A stretch of 47,807 nucleotides of DNA, taken from the NCBI GenBank assembly GCA_029010575.1, contig JAQXKS010000066.1:1-47807 (forward strand), in the 5' to 3' direction. A program made the translations under genes and the position numbers. Of the stretch, positions 38,943 to 47,797 are shown one piece after another. Origin of the DNA: Bacteroidales bacterium (GTDB taxonomy: Bacteria > Bacteroidota > Bacteroidia > Bacteroidales > UBA932). Below the pieces are notes generated by a model. The model did no database searches. It saw only the letters and a list, made by a program, of their open reading frames with translations, and had not been told where the DNA came from. Each line of letters starts with the position of its first letter. Position 1 is the first letter of the stretch.

Positions 38943-39050
38943 TCAGGGCAGGGTGTAATTCCCGACCGGCGGTAAAGTCCGCGAGCCTTAAAAATAAGGC
39001 TGATTCGTTGAAACTACGAAACCGACAGTCAAAGTCTGGATGAAAGAAGT
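38943..39050 (+). promoter_or_regulatory. FMN riboswitch (RFN element)
   Basis: The conserved RFN blocks are present in order: CAGGGCAGGGTGTAATTCCC, GACCGGCGGTAAAGTCCGCG, a variable P3-type arm, then CCGACAGTC-AAAGTCTGGAT and GAAAGAAG. These are the FMN-binding junction sequences. The closing P1 strand GAAAGAAG lies only seven bases before the receptor ATG at 39057 and no terminator hairpin fits in between. Control is therefore probably translational: FMN binding would hide the ribosome site and reduce synthesis of the receptor when flavin is plentiful. Confidence 0.95.
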
Positions 39051-39056
39051 TTAGTT

Positions 39057-41417
39057 ATGAGAACAAAAAAATTATCGATCGTTGCGCTCGCTTTGTGCGC
39101 CTGTGCGAACATTTACGCCGAAAACAAAGTAGTTTCAAAAGATACGGACACCACAGCCATCCTCCTCGAAGAGGTAACCATCTCTGCCGGAGTTTCGGAT
39201 GTCAAGAATTCCCCTCTGCGTCTGAAGACTGTGGAGTCAGAAAAAATCAAACAAATCTCAGTTGCCAGAACCTTCCCGGAAATTCTCTCAGCCACAGCAG
39301 GTGTATATGCCACCAGAGAGACCGGAAGCTACGGTGACGCCAAAATCAACATCCGTGGTTTCAAGCAGGAAAATATCTCCATCCTGCTCAACGGCATCCC
39401 TATTTCAGGACTCACCTCCGGAAACATGTATTGGAATAACTGGATGGGACTTGCGGATGCGACATCGAGCGTTCAGCTCCAGAAAGGAATCGGCAGCTCT
39501 ATGATCAGTGACAACTCCGTAGGAGGCACTATCAACATCATTACCGACTCCCCCACCCCAATCCCATCTGTCTCAGGAGGCTACTATTTTGCTGACTATG
39601 GCACTCACAAAGGCTACCTGAGCATCAACTCCGGCGACCTGGGAAAAGGATGGGCATTCACCCTTTCCGGTTCCTATGTGGGAGGAAAGGGATATGTAGA
39701 GTGTACAGATGTGAGTTCTTGGTCTTATCTGCTAAGCGTAAGCAAAAAGATCGATTCTCATAACTCACTTCTATTCACAGCAATAGGTTCACCTGAACAG
39801 CACTCCCAGAGATCCACCAGGATAACCATTGAAGAGATGGAAAAATACGGGCCTTCGTATAACAAGAACTGGGGCTGGTACAATTCCCGTCAGAAGACCC
39901 TCTCCAGAAACAATTATTTCAAGCCCTATTTCACTCTGAATCACTTTTACCACAATGGCAAAGTAAGGATCAACACAGCTCTGTACACTGCCATTGCATC
40001 CGGTGGAGGCTACTACTCAGAATCCACAGGTAAGAAGATTATCTCTTTTATTGGTGAGGATGGACACATTGACTGGAATGCAGTAGAGGACTACAACAAG
40101 AGTTCCGCAGAAGGCAATTCACAGAATATCCTTAGCGATTATATGGCAGGACACACCCAGTTCGGGGCCAAATCATCCTTGATATATGACTTCACCGACA
40201 GGATATCCCTTGATGCAGGTATTCACTACCAGCTTTACAACACATGGGAAAAGGAGCAGATAACTGACCTTCTCGGAGGCAATTACTGGCTCGAAAAGGG
40301 TGAGAAAAAATATGTAGGTGACTATATCCGCACAAGGAACGGACGCAATACCAACTACCTCACTCTCTACGGAATGGGATCATTCACTTTAGGTGAAAAG
40401 AAGAACTGGATCATCAAGACCGGAGTATCTGCAAGCGGAGTTACCATCCGCAGATGGGATACCTTCAACTATGCACCGGAGAACAAATGGAGCGACCTTG
40501 CAACCGGAATCGGCGGCTCTTTCAAAGGCGGTGTTCTCTACAAAGCTGACAAGAGCAATTCCATATACCTAAATGCAGGTGTATATAGCAGAGCCCCATA
40601 CGCCAATGTCTACTTCGCTTCGGGTAACAACTCCATCTCCCGCAACGTTTCGAATGAGAACAACTATATGGGAGAACTGGGATATAGATTCATAGGAGAC
40701 AATTTTGGTGCTGAAGCCACCGTCTACGCATCTTTGTGGCAGAACAAGACACTGCAGAGCAATCCTTACAAATCTGCCGACAGCGAACCATACAGATTCA
40801 TGGTAACAGGACTTGATGCATTCCACTACGGAACAGAAATCGAAGCATTCTGGAGATATGGAAAGATTATACGCATAGATGCATTCGCCTCTATCGGTGA
40901 CTGGAGATGGAAGAATGACGTACATGCAGACATACTTGACCCCTACACTTCAGAAATCGTCCAGACCATCAACATCTACAGCAATAACCTGCATGTCGGT
41001 GACGCCCCTCAGACTCAGGTAGGTGCATCCTTCGAATTCAATCCCTTGGAACTCTTTAAAGGTATCTGTGCACCTCTGGGCGGCTCTGACCTCTCCATCG
41101 GCATGCGCTGGAGTTACAACGACCGCTTCTACGCCGATTTCGACCCCATCTCCATCTCATCTGTGGACAAGGCTGCAGATTCTTACATGATCCCTTCATA
41201 CCATCTGGTAGACCTGACTGCCAGCTGGACCCAGAGAGTGGGAAGAGGCTCTTCTATCTCTATCTTTATGAATGTAAACAATCTGCTTGACGCGCTCTAC
41301 ATCGAAAGAGGAAAGGACGGTGCCACACACGATGCTTCATCATTTTCCGGATTCTGGGGCTCTCCAAGAACATTTAACTTCGGCATAAGATTCAACGTAG
41401 GTGAGTTCCGGAAATAG
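39057..41417 (+). CDS. TonB-dependent receptor under FMN riboswitch, likely flavin uptake
   Basis: 786 residues. Signal peptide MRTKKLSIVALALCACANIY-AEN. The plug domain includes LLEEVTISAG, PEILSATAGVYATRETGSYG, INIRGFKQENISILLNGIPI and GGTINIITDS. The rest is a 22-strand-type barrel ending with the aromatic NFGIRFNVGEFRK. There is no N-terminal carboxypeptidase-like domain, unlike SusC proteins; it is closer to BtuB/siderophore types. The directly preceding FMN riboswitch makes riboflavin or another flavin the probable ligand (inference from regulation). The MFS gene follows after about 50 bases and may complete the import route. Confidence 0.9.
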   Translation: MRTKKLSIVALALCACANIYAENKVVSKDTDTTAILLEEVTISAGVSDVKNSPLRLKTVESEKIKQISVARTFPEILSATAGVYATRETGSYGDAKINIRGFKQENISILLNGIPISGLTSGNMYWNNWMGLADATSSVQLQKGIGSSMISDNSVGGTINIITDSPTPIPSVSGGYYFADYGTHKGYLSINSGDLGKGWAFTLSGSYVGGKGYVECTDVSSWSYLLSVSKKIDSHNSLLFTAIGSPEQHSQRSTRITIEEMEKYGPSYNKNWGWYNSRQKTLSRNNYFKPYFTLNHFYHNGKVRINTALYTAIASGGGYYSESTGKKIISFIGEDGHIDWNAVEDYNKSSAEGNSQNILSDYMAGHTQFGAKSSLIYDFTDRISLDAGIHYQLYNTWEKEQITDLLGGNYWLEKGEKKYVGDYIRTRNGRNTNYLTLYGMGSFTLGEKKNWIIKTGVSASGVTIRRWDTFNYAPENKWSDLATGIGGSFKGGVLYKADKSNSIYLNAGVYSRAPYANVYFASGNNSISRNVSNENNYMGELGYRFIGDNFGAEATVYASLWQNKTLQSNPYKSADSEPYRFMVTGLDAFHYGTEIEAFWRYGKIIRIDAFASIGDWRWKNDVHADILDPYTSEIVQTINIYSNNLHVGDAPQTQVGASFEFNPLELFKGICAPLGGSDLSIGMRWSYNDRFYADFDPISISSVDKAADSYMIPSYHLVDLTASWTQRVGRGSSISIFMNVNNLLDALYIERGKDGATHDASSFSGFWGSPRTFNFGIRFNVGEFRK

Positions 41418-41435
41418 TTGTTTCCATTTTTATTG

Positions 41436-41444
41436 TATATTTGC
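41436..41444 (+). promoter_or_regulatory. -7-like box before the MFS gene
   Basis: TATATTTGC matches TAnnTTTGC and lies 22 bases before the ATG at 41467. It could give the permease a second promoter outside riboswitch control. A -33 element is not clear. Confidence 0.4.
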
Positions 41445-41466
41445 TATTTGTAAAAAAACAAATAAA

Positions 41467-42747
41467 ATGGGAAACAAATTTAAGTTGATATTGATGAACT
41501 TCCTGCAGTTCGCTGTTTGGGGAGCTTATCTTACCAGTCAAGGGAAATATCTCTATGACTCAGGATTTGCTGACAAGATCGGTTGGTTCTACTCTGTTCA
41601 AGGTATTGTATCCATTTTCATGCCCGCAATCATCGGAATCATTGCTGACAAATGGATTCAGGCACAGAAACTTTTGGGAATTTCACATGCCATTGCAGGC
41701 ATTGCAATGATAGCTGCCGGCTACTACGGTGTCTCATCGGCAGGAAACACCTCCCTTCCTGTGCTCTTTTCACTCTACACCCTCAGTGTAATGTTCTATA
41801 TGCCCACCATTGCCCTCTCGAACTCAGTTGCATACAACATTCTCGAAAAATGGGGACTCGACCCTGTAGAGGATTTTCCTCCCATCAGAATCTGGGGCAC
41901 AGTAGGTTTTATCGCCTCAATGTGGTTTGTTGACCTTATGGACTTTGAAGTCTCATCAGTACAGTACATCGTTTCTGGTCTGCTTGGACTCATCCTTGCA
42001 GTCTACTCATTCTTCCTTCCTGAATGTCCTATCATCAAGAGCAGCGAAAAGAAGTCTTTGTCAGAGGCTATGGGTCTGAAGGCATTTGCCCTGTTCAAGG
42101 ATAAGAATATGGCTATATTCTTCATCTTCTCAATGCTGCTGGGAATCGCACTTCAGATTACCAACGGATTTGCAAGTCCCTTCCTTACAGACTTTGGAAA
42201 CCTTCCCGAATATGCTGATTCATTCTGGACCAGACACTCTATTATTCTGATATCCCTCTCCCAAATGTCCGAGACATTCTGTATTCTCCTGATTCCCTTC
42301 TTTATGAAGAGATTCGGCATTAAGAAAGTGATGCTTCTTTCAATGATTGCATGGGTACTCAGATTCGGACTCTTCGGCATTGGCGACTTAGGTTCAGGCC
42401 TTGTATGGATCATACTTTCAATGATCGTCTACGGTGTAGCCTTCGACTTCTATAATGTTTCGGCTTCACTCTATGTAAATAAAACCACTGACAAGTCTAT
42501 CCGTTCGAGCGCACAGGGGCTCTTCATGCTGATGACCAATGGTCTGGGTGCATCCATCGGAGCAATGCTTGCTCAGAGTGTTGTCAACATCTTCGTTAAC
42601 TCACGCAAGGCCGAAGGAGCACAGATGGTGATGGATGGCTGGCAGACCTCTTGGTTTATCTTTGCCGGATACGCACTTGTAGTGGCTATACTTTTTGCTA
42701 TCTTGTTCAGACCTGGCAACTCCTCAGAAAAGCAGGCAAAGGATTAA
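41467..42747 (+). CDS. MFS permease of the nucleoside:H+ symporter type
   Basis: 426 residues from ATG 41467 (MGNKFKLILMNFLQFAVWGA); an earlier frame start overlaps the receptor stop and adds hydrophilic residues. Twelve membrane segments. LMNFLQFAVWGAYLTSQGKY and the GWFYSVQGIVSIFMPAIIGI stretch with IADKWI are typical of the NupG/XapB nucleoside-proton symporter family. Family members import nucleosides. Its place behind an FMN-riboswitch-controlled receptor suggests flavin or a nucleoside-like flavin precursor instead; that is inference. It ends two bases from the convergent lipoprotein gene. Confidence 0.88.
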   Translation: MGNKFKLILMNFLQFAVWGAYLTSQGKYLYDSGFADKIGWFYSVQGIVSIFMPAIIGIIADKWIQAQKLLGISHAIAGIAMIAAGYYGVSSAGNTSLPVLFSLYTLSVMFYMPTIALSNSVAYNILEKWGLDPVEDFPPIRIWGTVGFIASMWFVDLMDFEVSSVQYIVSGLLGLILAVYSFFLPECPIIKSSEKKSLSEAMGLKAFALFKDKNMAIFFIFSMLLGIALQITNGFASPFLTDFGNLPEYADSFWTRHSIILISLSQMSETFCILLIPFFMKRFGIKKVMLLSMIAWVLRFGLFGIGDLGSGLVWIILSMIVYGVAFDFYNVSASLYVNKTTDKSIRSSAQGLFMLMTNGLGASIGAMLAQSVVNIFVNSRKAEGAQMVMDGWQTSWFIFAGYALVVAILFAILFRPGNSSEKQAKD

Positions 42748-42749
42748 CC

Positions 42750-43931
42750 CTATCGGGTCCATCCTTTGCTCCAGTCATCCGAACTGCTGATAGCCCCGTT
42801 TCCGTCCATCATGCCTACGAAACGGTCCTGAAGGGTAATTGTTACACCCTCTCTATTGGTTCCATCTGAAAGGAAGTCTACTGATGAATAGATACTTTCG
42901 CTGCCCTCTTCTACCTTTTCACTGAACACTGTGGAGAGGTAGATGTTTTTTAGTACAGATGTTCCATTTTTCAATGCGTTCAACGTCTGGGTGGTCTCTG
43001 CACTGATACCTGCAGGCTTGCCTGTTATAAGGGCATTTTCCAATGTCACCTGAGTACCTGCTCTAAGACGAATTCCTCTTTTGTTTTCAGATGAATTATT
43101 ACCTACAAGTGTGACATACTTCAAAGTGGGATGGGCAACAGGTTCAGCATTGAAGTCATCTCCATTATTGTCGCACTCCATAAGACAGTCACAAGTGGGG
43201 TCACTCTGGTAGGCTACCAGATATTCACCTCTACCGTTCCATCCTTCTGTCCAGTCGAACGAGTCATCAGTACAGTCCACTACGATACAATGGTCTACAT
43301 TTACGGAACCTCCGAAGAATTCTATTCCATCGTCAGAGCCCATATAGCACTCTACGTATGATATTGTGGTACCATTGCCTACTCCATACAGCGAGAGTCC
43401 GTTGGCTTCATGTTCTGCATCAAGCTTGTAGCCTGTGTACTCCAAACGGAGATACCTCAAAATTCCTGAATTGTCATTCTCCACATCACCTCCATAAGGT
43501 GCGTTACCGATCTCTGAGACGAGTGATCCTCCCTTTGATGATTTATTGGAATGTGCCTTTCCACAGATGTGGAGTCCGCCCCAAGCACCGGTCTCCTTGA
43601 GCTGGGATGTCATAACGATAGGTGCATCTTTTGTTCCCTGTGCATCTATTTTTGCCCCCTGTTCTATGAGGATGTAATTGATTTCTCCATTGTCAGCAGC
43701 TTCGATTGTCACACCGGGTTCGATTGTGAGTGTTGCCGGAGCCACGACCTGCAGGCTTCCGGTAAGTCGGTAGGTTTTACCGCTTTTGAGCCTCAGATCT
43801 TCTGTGAGCCTTCCCTTGAGCTCATCAGATTCAGGAGTAGGTTCTACATTGTTTTTTTTTGTACAGGCAGTATTGGTTACTACCATTGCAAGGGCAATAA
43901 ATGCCGCGATTTTTGAAATTTTTGTTTTCAT
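42750..43931 (-). CDS. Beta-helix lipoprotein, partner of the upstream TonB receptor
   Basis: 393 residues from ATG 43931 (MKTKISKIAAFIALAMVVTN-TAC); an in-frame ATG at 43955 would overlap the receptor gene. Lipid-accepting cysteine at 23. The mature protein has repeated short strands typical of right-handed parallel beta-helix (TIEPGVTIEA, IDAQGTKDAPIVMTS, GGLHICGKA, YVECYMGSDDGIEFFGGSVN, DGTNREGVTITL). Conserved-looking acidic and cysteine pairs (CTDDSFDWTEGWNG, CDCLMECDNNGDDFNAEP) may bind metal. Starts 12 bases after the receptor stop and is co-transcribed with it. Function not known. Confidence 0.8.
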   Translation of the reverse strand: MKTKISKIAAFIALAMVVTNTACTKKNNVEPTPESDELKGRLTEDLRLKSGKTYRLTGSLQVVAPATLTIEPGVTIEAADNGEINYILIEQGAKIDAQGTKDAPIVMTSQLKETGAWGGLHICGKAHSNKSSKGGSLVSEIGNAPYGGDVENDNSGILRYLRLEYTGYKLDAEHEANGLSLYGVGNGTTISYVECYMGSDDGIEFFGGSVNVDHCIVVDCTDDSFDWTEGWNGRGEYLVAYQSDPTCDCLMECDNNGDDFNAEPVAHPTLKYVTLVGNNSSENKRGIRLRAGTQVTLENALITGKPAGISAETTQTLNALKNGTSVLKNIYLSTVFSEKVEEGSESIYSSVDFLSDGTNREGVTITLQDRFVGMMDGNGAISSSDDWSKGWTR

Positions 43932-43942
43932 TACTTTTGATA

Positions 43943-46678
43943 TTAAAGTATCCATTTAATTCCTAGTGAAAATCCTCTTCCGGTTCTCCATCCCTCGACA
44001 TCGACAATCTCTCCTGTCTGCGGGATATCCTGTTTGAAACTGTCCCTGCTATCGAGTATATTCGAAAGGGATAATGTAAGTGAGAGGTTAGTGTTGAATG
44101 CGAATGAACAATTGAAATCAAGTGAATGGAAGGGCATCTGCCTTACATCTCCAAGTCCCGAAAGACCCACAGAGTGGATTCTAGGTCCCTGAAGGTTATA
44201 CATAAGTACCAATGAGAGAGACCTTTCCGATTTAAACTGTGTCGACCAGATGATGTCGCAATTGACCAAATAGGGGGATGCGCCCTGAAGTTCCCTTTCC
44301 GAATTGGTGTAGACTCCGCCTGTGGGCAAGGTAACATTGGTAAACATGTAAGAGGCATTCAGATCTACCGCCAGTCCCTGTATAATTTCATATTTGAGTT
44401 CAGCTTCCACCCCGGCGGCTACCCCCTTGTCTGCATTTTGGAACGAATGTTCAGGTGCGCCTCCGGAGTACCTCTGAATTCTCTCGATAGGGTCTTTGAG
44501 GAATTTGAAATAGCCTGTTATTGCAAACATATTGTTGTTCTGGGGAGAGAAGTACTCATATCGCAGGTCAACATTGTAGTTATACGCATTCCTAAGTTCT
44601 GAATTTCCCCTAAGCATGGCCCCGCCGTAACTCTCCTGATAAAGGAAAGGGGCAGTCTCAACGAATGAGGGCCTTGTTATGGTTCTTGAGAAAGATGCTC
44701 TTAAGAAATGACCTCCATCAAACTTATACTTGAGGTTCAGTGCAAAGAATGGGTCATATCCGTCGAGTATCCTATAGGTATTTTCCACATCATCATTGTA
44801 GTTCACTCTGACCCTGCTCATCTCGAAACGGATTCCGGCATTGAGAAAGAATCTGTCCGAGAAGGAACGTTCGTACTCAAGGAATGTTGCTCCAATGCCG
44901 TTGAATGCTGTGTACCTGTCTCTGGCATTCATCTTACGGCTTATCTGGAGTTTTCCCTGTACCAAGGCGTCATAACCCACAAGGGGATCTATATCTGTCA
45001 TAACACCGGGAGTTATAGTCTGAGTAATCCCTGAAACATCATATAAGAATCTGACGGTACTAAAGTTTCGATCCTTGTATTTACCTGAAATACCAAACTT
45101 TATGGTTGAATGATTTTGAAGGGAATAGGAGGCTCTTACATCTGCTGCAAACTCATTTTCACCCAATTTACCAAAGTACCTGTATGTTTCAAGATTATTT
45201 GTAAAGAACCTCCATTCGCCCTTTTCATCCTCCTGGAAAAGCATCTGTCTACGGTCCGGTTCATCACTTCCAGTAAATGAAGACGATACACCCCAGTCAA
45301 GCTTCCATTTGTCAAGGATATGGTCACCGGTGAGCTGGAGTGTAGTCATTGTATATACATGATCAGTCTGATTCTCTCCGAAAAGTGTTCTATCTTCGTA
45401 ATCTATGCCGTTTCTCACTGAGAGTGCCCTATCGGCATTTCGAGCGAAAAAACCGGTTAATGTTATAGCGTCATTTTCTCCTATCTCCTGTTCGAGGTTA
45501 AGGAGTGCTGCTATATCTGATTTTTGTGAATATTTGTTATAGTTAAACAGGCTCTTTTGGCTTCCTGATGCTTCGAAAGTCTTTTGGAATCCATCTGTTA
45601 CTATCTGTTCAGAGTATTTGGAGCTAAGGCTGGCCAGCATACTCAATCTCTTGCCACACACATTGAATATATGTGAAAATCCGGCTGAGAGGTTCAGATC
45701 AGGCAATGCTACTCTCTTCTGTACAGTAAAGGGTGTCTTTCCGAAAATATTGTTAGAAAGAATATATTTCTTAAAATCTGAGTGAGGCAGGCTCTCTGCC
45801 TTAGGGTCGAGAGTATTGGTTACATAGATGGAAGGTGAGACCATCCTGTATGATTCTCTGAAAACAGTATTGAATCGTCCTCCGGTGGAGATGGACATGT
45901 TCAACTGGTCTTTATAGCCTGCAGCACCGGTGGAGATATCTATATGCGCACCTGAATAGTCTGCATAAGCAGATGCTTCATATACCTTGCTCACTGATAT
46001 GCTCTCAACGGTGGATGATGGAAAGATATCCAGCGGTATTAGCTTGTTGTCAGGGTTTGGTGATGCAATAGGCAGACCGTTAAGTGTAGTCGTGCTGTAC
46101 CTATCACCAAGTCCGCGAACGATAATCTGACCTGCACCTGCCACCGAAAGACCCGGAAGCTTTACAACACTCTCCTGCACATTGGAGAGTCCCTTGAGTG
46201 AAAACTCCTTGGCCCCCATATTCTCCACAGCAAATGAGCTATTAATACGTTCGTTTCTTAAAGCAGTGATGCTTTCCCCACTTCTTTTTGCCACTACAAC
46301 AGCATCTGCCAGAAAGTCGGCATCGACCTCCAGCTGTATTATTACACCATCTTCTGTAACTTTAAGTATGTCTCCTGTGGCAATGTCAGTTATAGAAATC
46401 TTGCCGGAAGCATTTCCTTTCAAGGAGACCCTTACACTCTTATATCCCACGAAAGAGATTGTTACAAAAGCAGAATCATCGTTGATATTGAGAGAGAAGA
46501 ATCCATCAGCATCGCTCTCTGTACCATTGACAGTACCATCTTGGACCACAGCCACACCTATTAACGGTTCTGACGTTTGTTTGTCAAAGACAATTCCCTT
46601 GAAATGACACCGCGCCTGGAGTGTCACAGTTCCTACTAACAACAGTAAGGCGCTTAAGAATAATTTTCCTGGTTTCAC
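43943..46678 (-). CDS. TonB-dependent receptor with N-terminal carboxypeptidase-like domain
   Basis: 911 residues. Signal peptide ends near LQA-RCHF. Residues about 22-110 form a CarboxypepD_reg-like domain (GIVFDKQTSEPLIGVAVVQD .. DADGFFSLNI). A plug follows with RNERINSSFAVENMGAKEFS, VVKLPGLSVAGAGQIIVRGL and GDRYSTTTLNGLPIASPNPD, then VSKVYEASAYADYSGAHIDI. The remainder is a barrel ending RTGRGFSLGIKWIL. The DRYSTTTLNG-type plug belongs to the large receptor class outside SusC, often paired with a small lipoprotein as here. Substrate unknown. The promoter shows a 9-bp dyad across the -7 box. Confidence 0.9.
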   Translation of the reverse strand: MKPGKLFLSALLLLVGTVTLQARCHFKGIVFDKQTSEPLIGVAVVQDGTVNGTESDADGFFSLNINDDSAFVTISFVGYKSVRVSLKGNASGKISITDIATGDILKVTEDGVIIQLEVDADFLADAVVVAKRSGESITALRNERINSSFAVENMGAKEFSLKGLSNVQESVVKLPGLSVAGAGQIIVRGLGDRYSTTTLNGLPIASPNPDNKLIPLDIFPSSTVESISVSKVYEASAYADYSGAHIDISTGAAGYKDQLNMSISTGGRFNTVFRESYRMVSPSIYVTNTLDPKAESLPHSDFKKYILSNNIFGKTPFTVQKRVALPDLNLSAGFSHIFNVCGKRLSMLASLSSKYSEQIVTDGFQKTFEASGSQKSLFNYNKYSQKSDIAALLNLEQEIGENDAITLTGFFARNADRALSVRNGIDYEDRTLFGENQTDHVYTMTTLQLTGDHILDKWKLDWGVSSSFTGSDEPDRRQMLFQEDEKGEWRFFTNNLETYRYFGKLGENEFAADVRASYSLQNHSTIKFGISGKYKDRNFSTVRFLYDVSGITQTITPGVMTDIDPLVGYDALVQGKLQISRKMNARDRYTAFNGIGATFLEYERSFSDRFFLNAGIRFEMSRVRVNYNDDVENTYRILDGYDPFFALNLKYKFDGGHFLRASFSRTITRPSFVETAPFLYQESYGGAMLRGNSELRNAYNYNVDLRYEYFSPQNNNMFAITGYFKFLKDPIERIQRYSGGAPEHSFQNADKGVAAGVEAELKYEIIQGLAVDLNASYMFTNVTLPTGGVYTNSERELQGASPYLVNCDIIWSTQFKSERSLSLVLMYNLQGPRIHSVGLSGLGDVRQMPFHSLDFNCSFAFNTNLSLTLSLSNILDSRDSFKQDIPQTGEIVDVEGWRTGRGFSLGIKWIL

Positions 46679-46683
46679 GTTCT

Positions 46684-46712
46684 CTTACTTTTAAATCGAG
46701 GGCAAAAGTAAG
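46684..46712 (-). promoter_or_regulatory. Receptor promoter overlapped by a 9-bp dyad (possible operator)
   Basis: The minus strand has TACTTTTGC (46710-46702) matching TAnnTTTGC, about 24 bases before the ATG at 46678. CTTACTTTT (46684-46692) and AAAAGTAAG (46704-46712) are perfect inverted repeats, separated by 11 bases, covering the -7 box and the expected start. A repressor site or a leader hairpin are both possible. Confidence 0.5.
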
Positions 46713-46790
46713 GTGGCGATGTTACAGAAACATTTCAGAAAAATTATAAAATGATTAATTGTAAGCAGGAGAAGAAAGAAGAAAAAAGTG

Positions 46791-46798
46791 TAACTTTG
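46791..46798 (+). promoter_or_regulatory. -7 box of the YbjQ gene
   Basis: TAACTTTG (TAnnTTTG), 23 bases before the ATG at 46822. Confidence 0.5.
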
Positions 46799-46821
46799 GA
46801 AAAAATTTAAATAACAAAGAT

Positions 46822-47148
46822 ATGATATTATCTACTACTCCTACCATTGAAGGTTATAGAATCAAAGAATACAGAGGCGTCGTTTTTGGTGAAGTGATAA
46901 CGGGTGTAAACTTCATAAAGGATTTTGCGGCAAGCATACGAAATTTCGTTGGCGGAAGATCTTCATCGTACGAAGAAGAACTCACAGTCGCGCGCCAGAA
47001 TGCAATGCGAGAAATGGAAGATCGCGCGTTTCGCGCAGGAGCAAATGCAGTAGTTGGAATAGATGTCGACTACGAAGTGCTGGGTGCTGATAACGGCATG
47101 CTCATGGTTACCGTTTCCGGTACCGCAGTTATTATAGAAAGAGAATAA
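46822..47148 (+). CDS. YbjQ/UPF0145 family protein
   Basis: 108 residues. [40 protein letters not shown] and [12 protein letters not shown] are the YbjQ (DUF74, 'heavy-metal-binding domain') pattern, and the length is normal. These small pentameric cytoplasmic proteins have no firmly known role. It stands alone between two oppositely directed genes and has its own promoter. Confidence 0.92.
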   Translation: MILSTTPTIEGYRIKEYRGVVFGEVITGVNFIKDFAASIRNFVGGRSSSYEEELTVARQNAMREMEDRAFRAGANAVVGIDVDYEVLGADNGMLMVTVSGTAVIIERE

Positions 47149-47155
47149 CCTACGG

Positions 47156-47177
47156 CATTGAACATTAACGTTCAATG
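47156..47177. terminator. Hairpin between convergent YbjQ and acetyltransferase genes
   Basis: CATTGAAC (47156-47163) and GTTCAATG (47170-47177) pair perfectly around a 6-base loop. It overlaps the end of the acetyltransferase gene. No T-run follows, so termination is uncertain. Confidence 0.4.
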
Positions 47178-47611
47178 AACATCTGCATACCCCTGTGCAG
47201 TAATCCCTCTTCTAAAAACTCCTCAGTAAAAAGAGTAAATCCGAGTTTCTCATAGAAACCAATAGCGTGCAACTGAGCATCGAGACATACTCTCCTGGCA
47301 TTGGTATGCTCACGCAGGTATTCTATTGCTTTCTTCATCATCACTTGACCTATATACATTCCTCTGAACTCTTTTAGGACAGCTACACGACCTATTCTGA
47401 AAGTGCCCTCTTCCAATTGATATATTCTAAGACACCCCACCATCCTTCCATCTACAGTGGCATAAATTTGTATTGAATCCATATCATTTCCATCAGGATC
47501 CACATATACCACTCCCTGTTCCAAGACAAATACAGTCGCTCTTATCCGCAATATATCATACATTTGGTTGAGTGACAGTGAATCGAAATGAGATGTTGTA
47601 ATTATAATCAT
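47165..47611 (-). CDS. GNAT acetyltransferase (ElaA-like)
   Basis: 148 residues. The N-terminus LSLNQMYDILRIRATVFVLE is the ElaA pattern (L..LYxxLxLRxxVFVxEQ). Then come the GNAT core FRIGRVAVLKEFRGMYIGQV (acetyl-CoA loop RxxxxG) and the C-terminal DAQLHAIGFYEKLGF. The acyl acceptor is unknown. Upstream, between 47612 and 47647, no clear promoter box was seen. Confidence 0.9.
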   Translation of the reverse strand: MIIITTSHFDSLSLNQMYDILRIRATVFVLEQGVVYVDPDGNDMDSIQIYATVDGRMVGCLRIYQLEEGTFRIGRVAVLKEFRGMYIGQVMMKKAIEYLREHTNARRVCLDAQLHAIGFYEKLGFTLFTEEFLEEGLLHRGMQMFIER

Positions 47612-47647
47612 TGCAGTGGTTGACTATGTTTAGTGTGCTTTTAATAA

Positions 47648-47680
47648 TAAAAAAGCCCCGAAGAATATTCTTCAGGGCTT
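47648..47680 (-). terminator. rRNA operon terminator
   Basis: AAGCCC-C-GAAGAA (47653-47665) pairs with TTCTTC-A-GGGCTT (47668-47680): two 6-bp stems with one mismatch. On the minus strand it is followed by TTTTTTATTATT. It lies eight bases past the 5S 3' end. Confidence 0.88.
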
Positions 47681-47688
47681 ATAAAGGG

Positions 47689-47797
47689 CGGCGGCTACCT
47701 ACTCTCCCACCCGGGTTAGGGCAGTACCATCGGCACTAGTGCGTTTAACTTCTCTGTTCGGAATGGGAAGAGGTTGGTCCACACCGTCAAGCCACCA
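47689..47797 (-). rRNA. rrf: 5S ribosomal RNA
   Basis: The minus strand reads GGTGGCTTGACGGTGTGGAC at the 5' side, the conserved CCATTCCGAACAGAGAAGTT in the middle and GGGTGGGAGAGTAGGTAGCC at the 3' side. Ends GGTGGCT (47796-47790) and AGCCGCC (47696-47690) pair as helix I with one G-U. Exact mature ends may differ by a few bases. 23S rRNA would lie to the right, outside the window. Confidence 0.95.

Noticed and set aside
43551..43916. 121-residue plus-strand ORF opposite the beta-helix lipoprotein
   Set aside because: Cysteine-rich shadow of a lipoprotein gene with a clear signal peptide and beta-helix repeats on the other strand.
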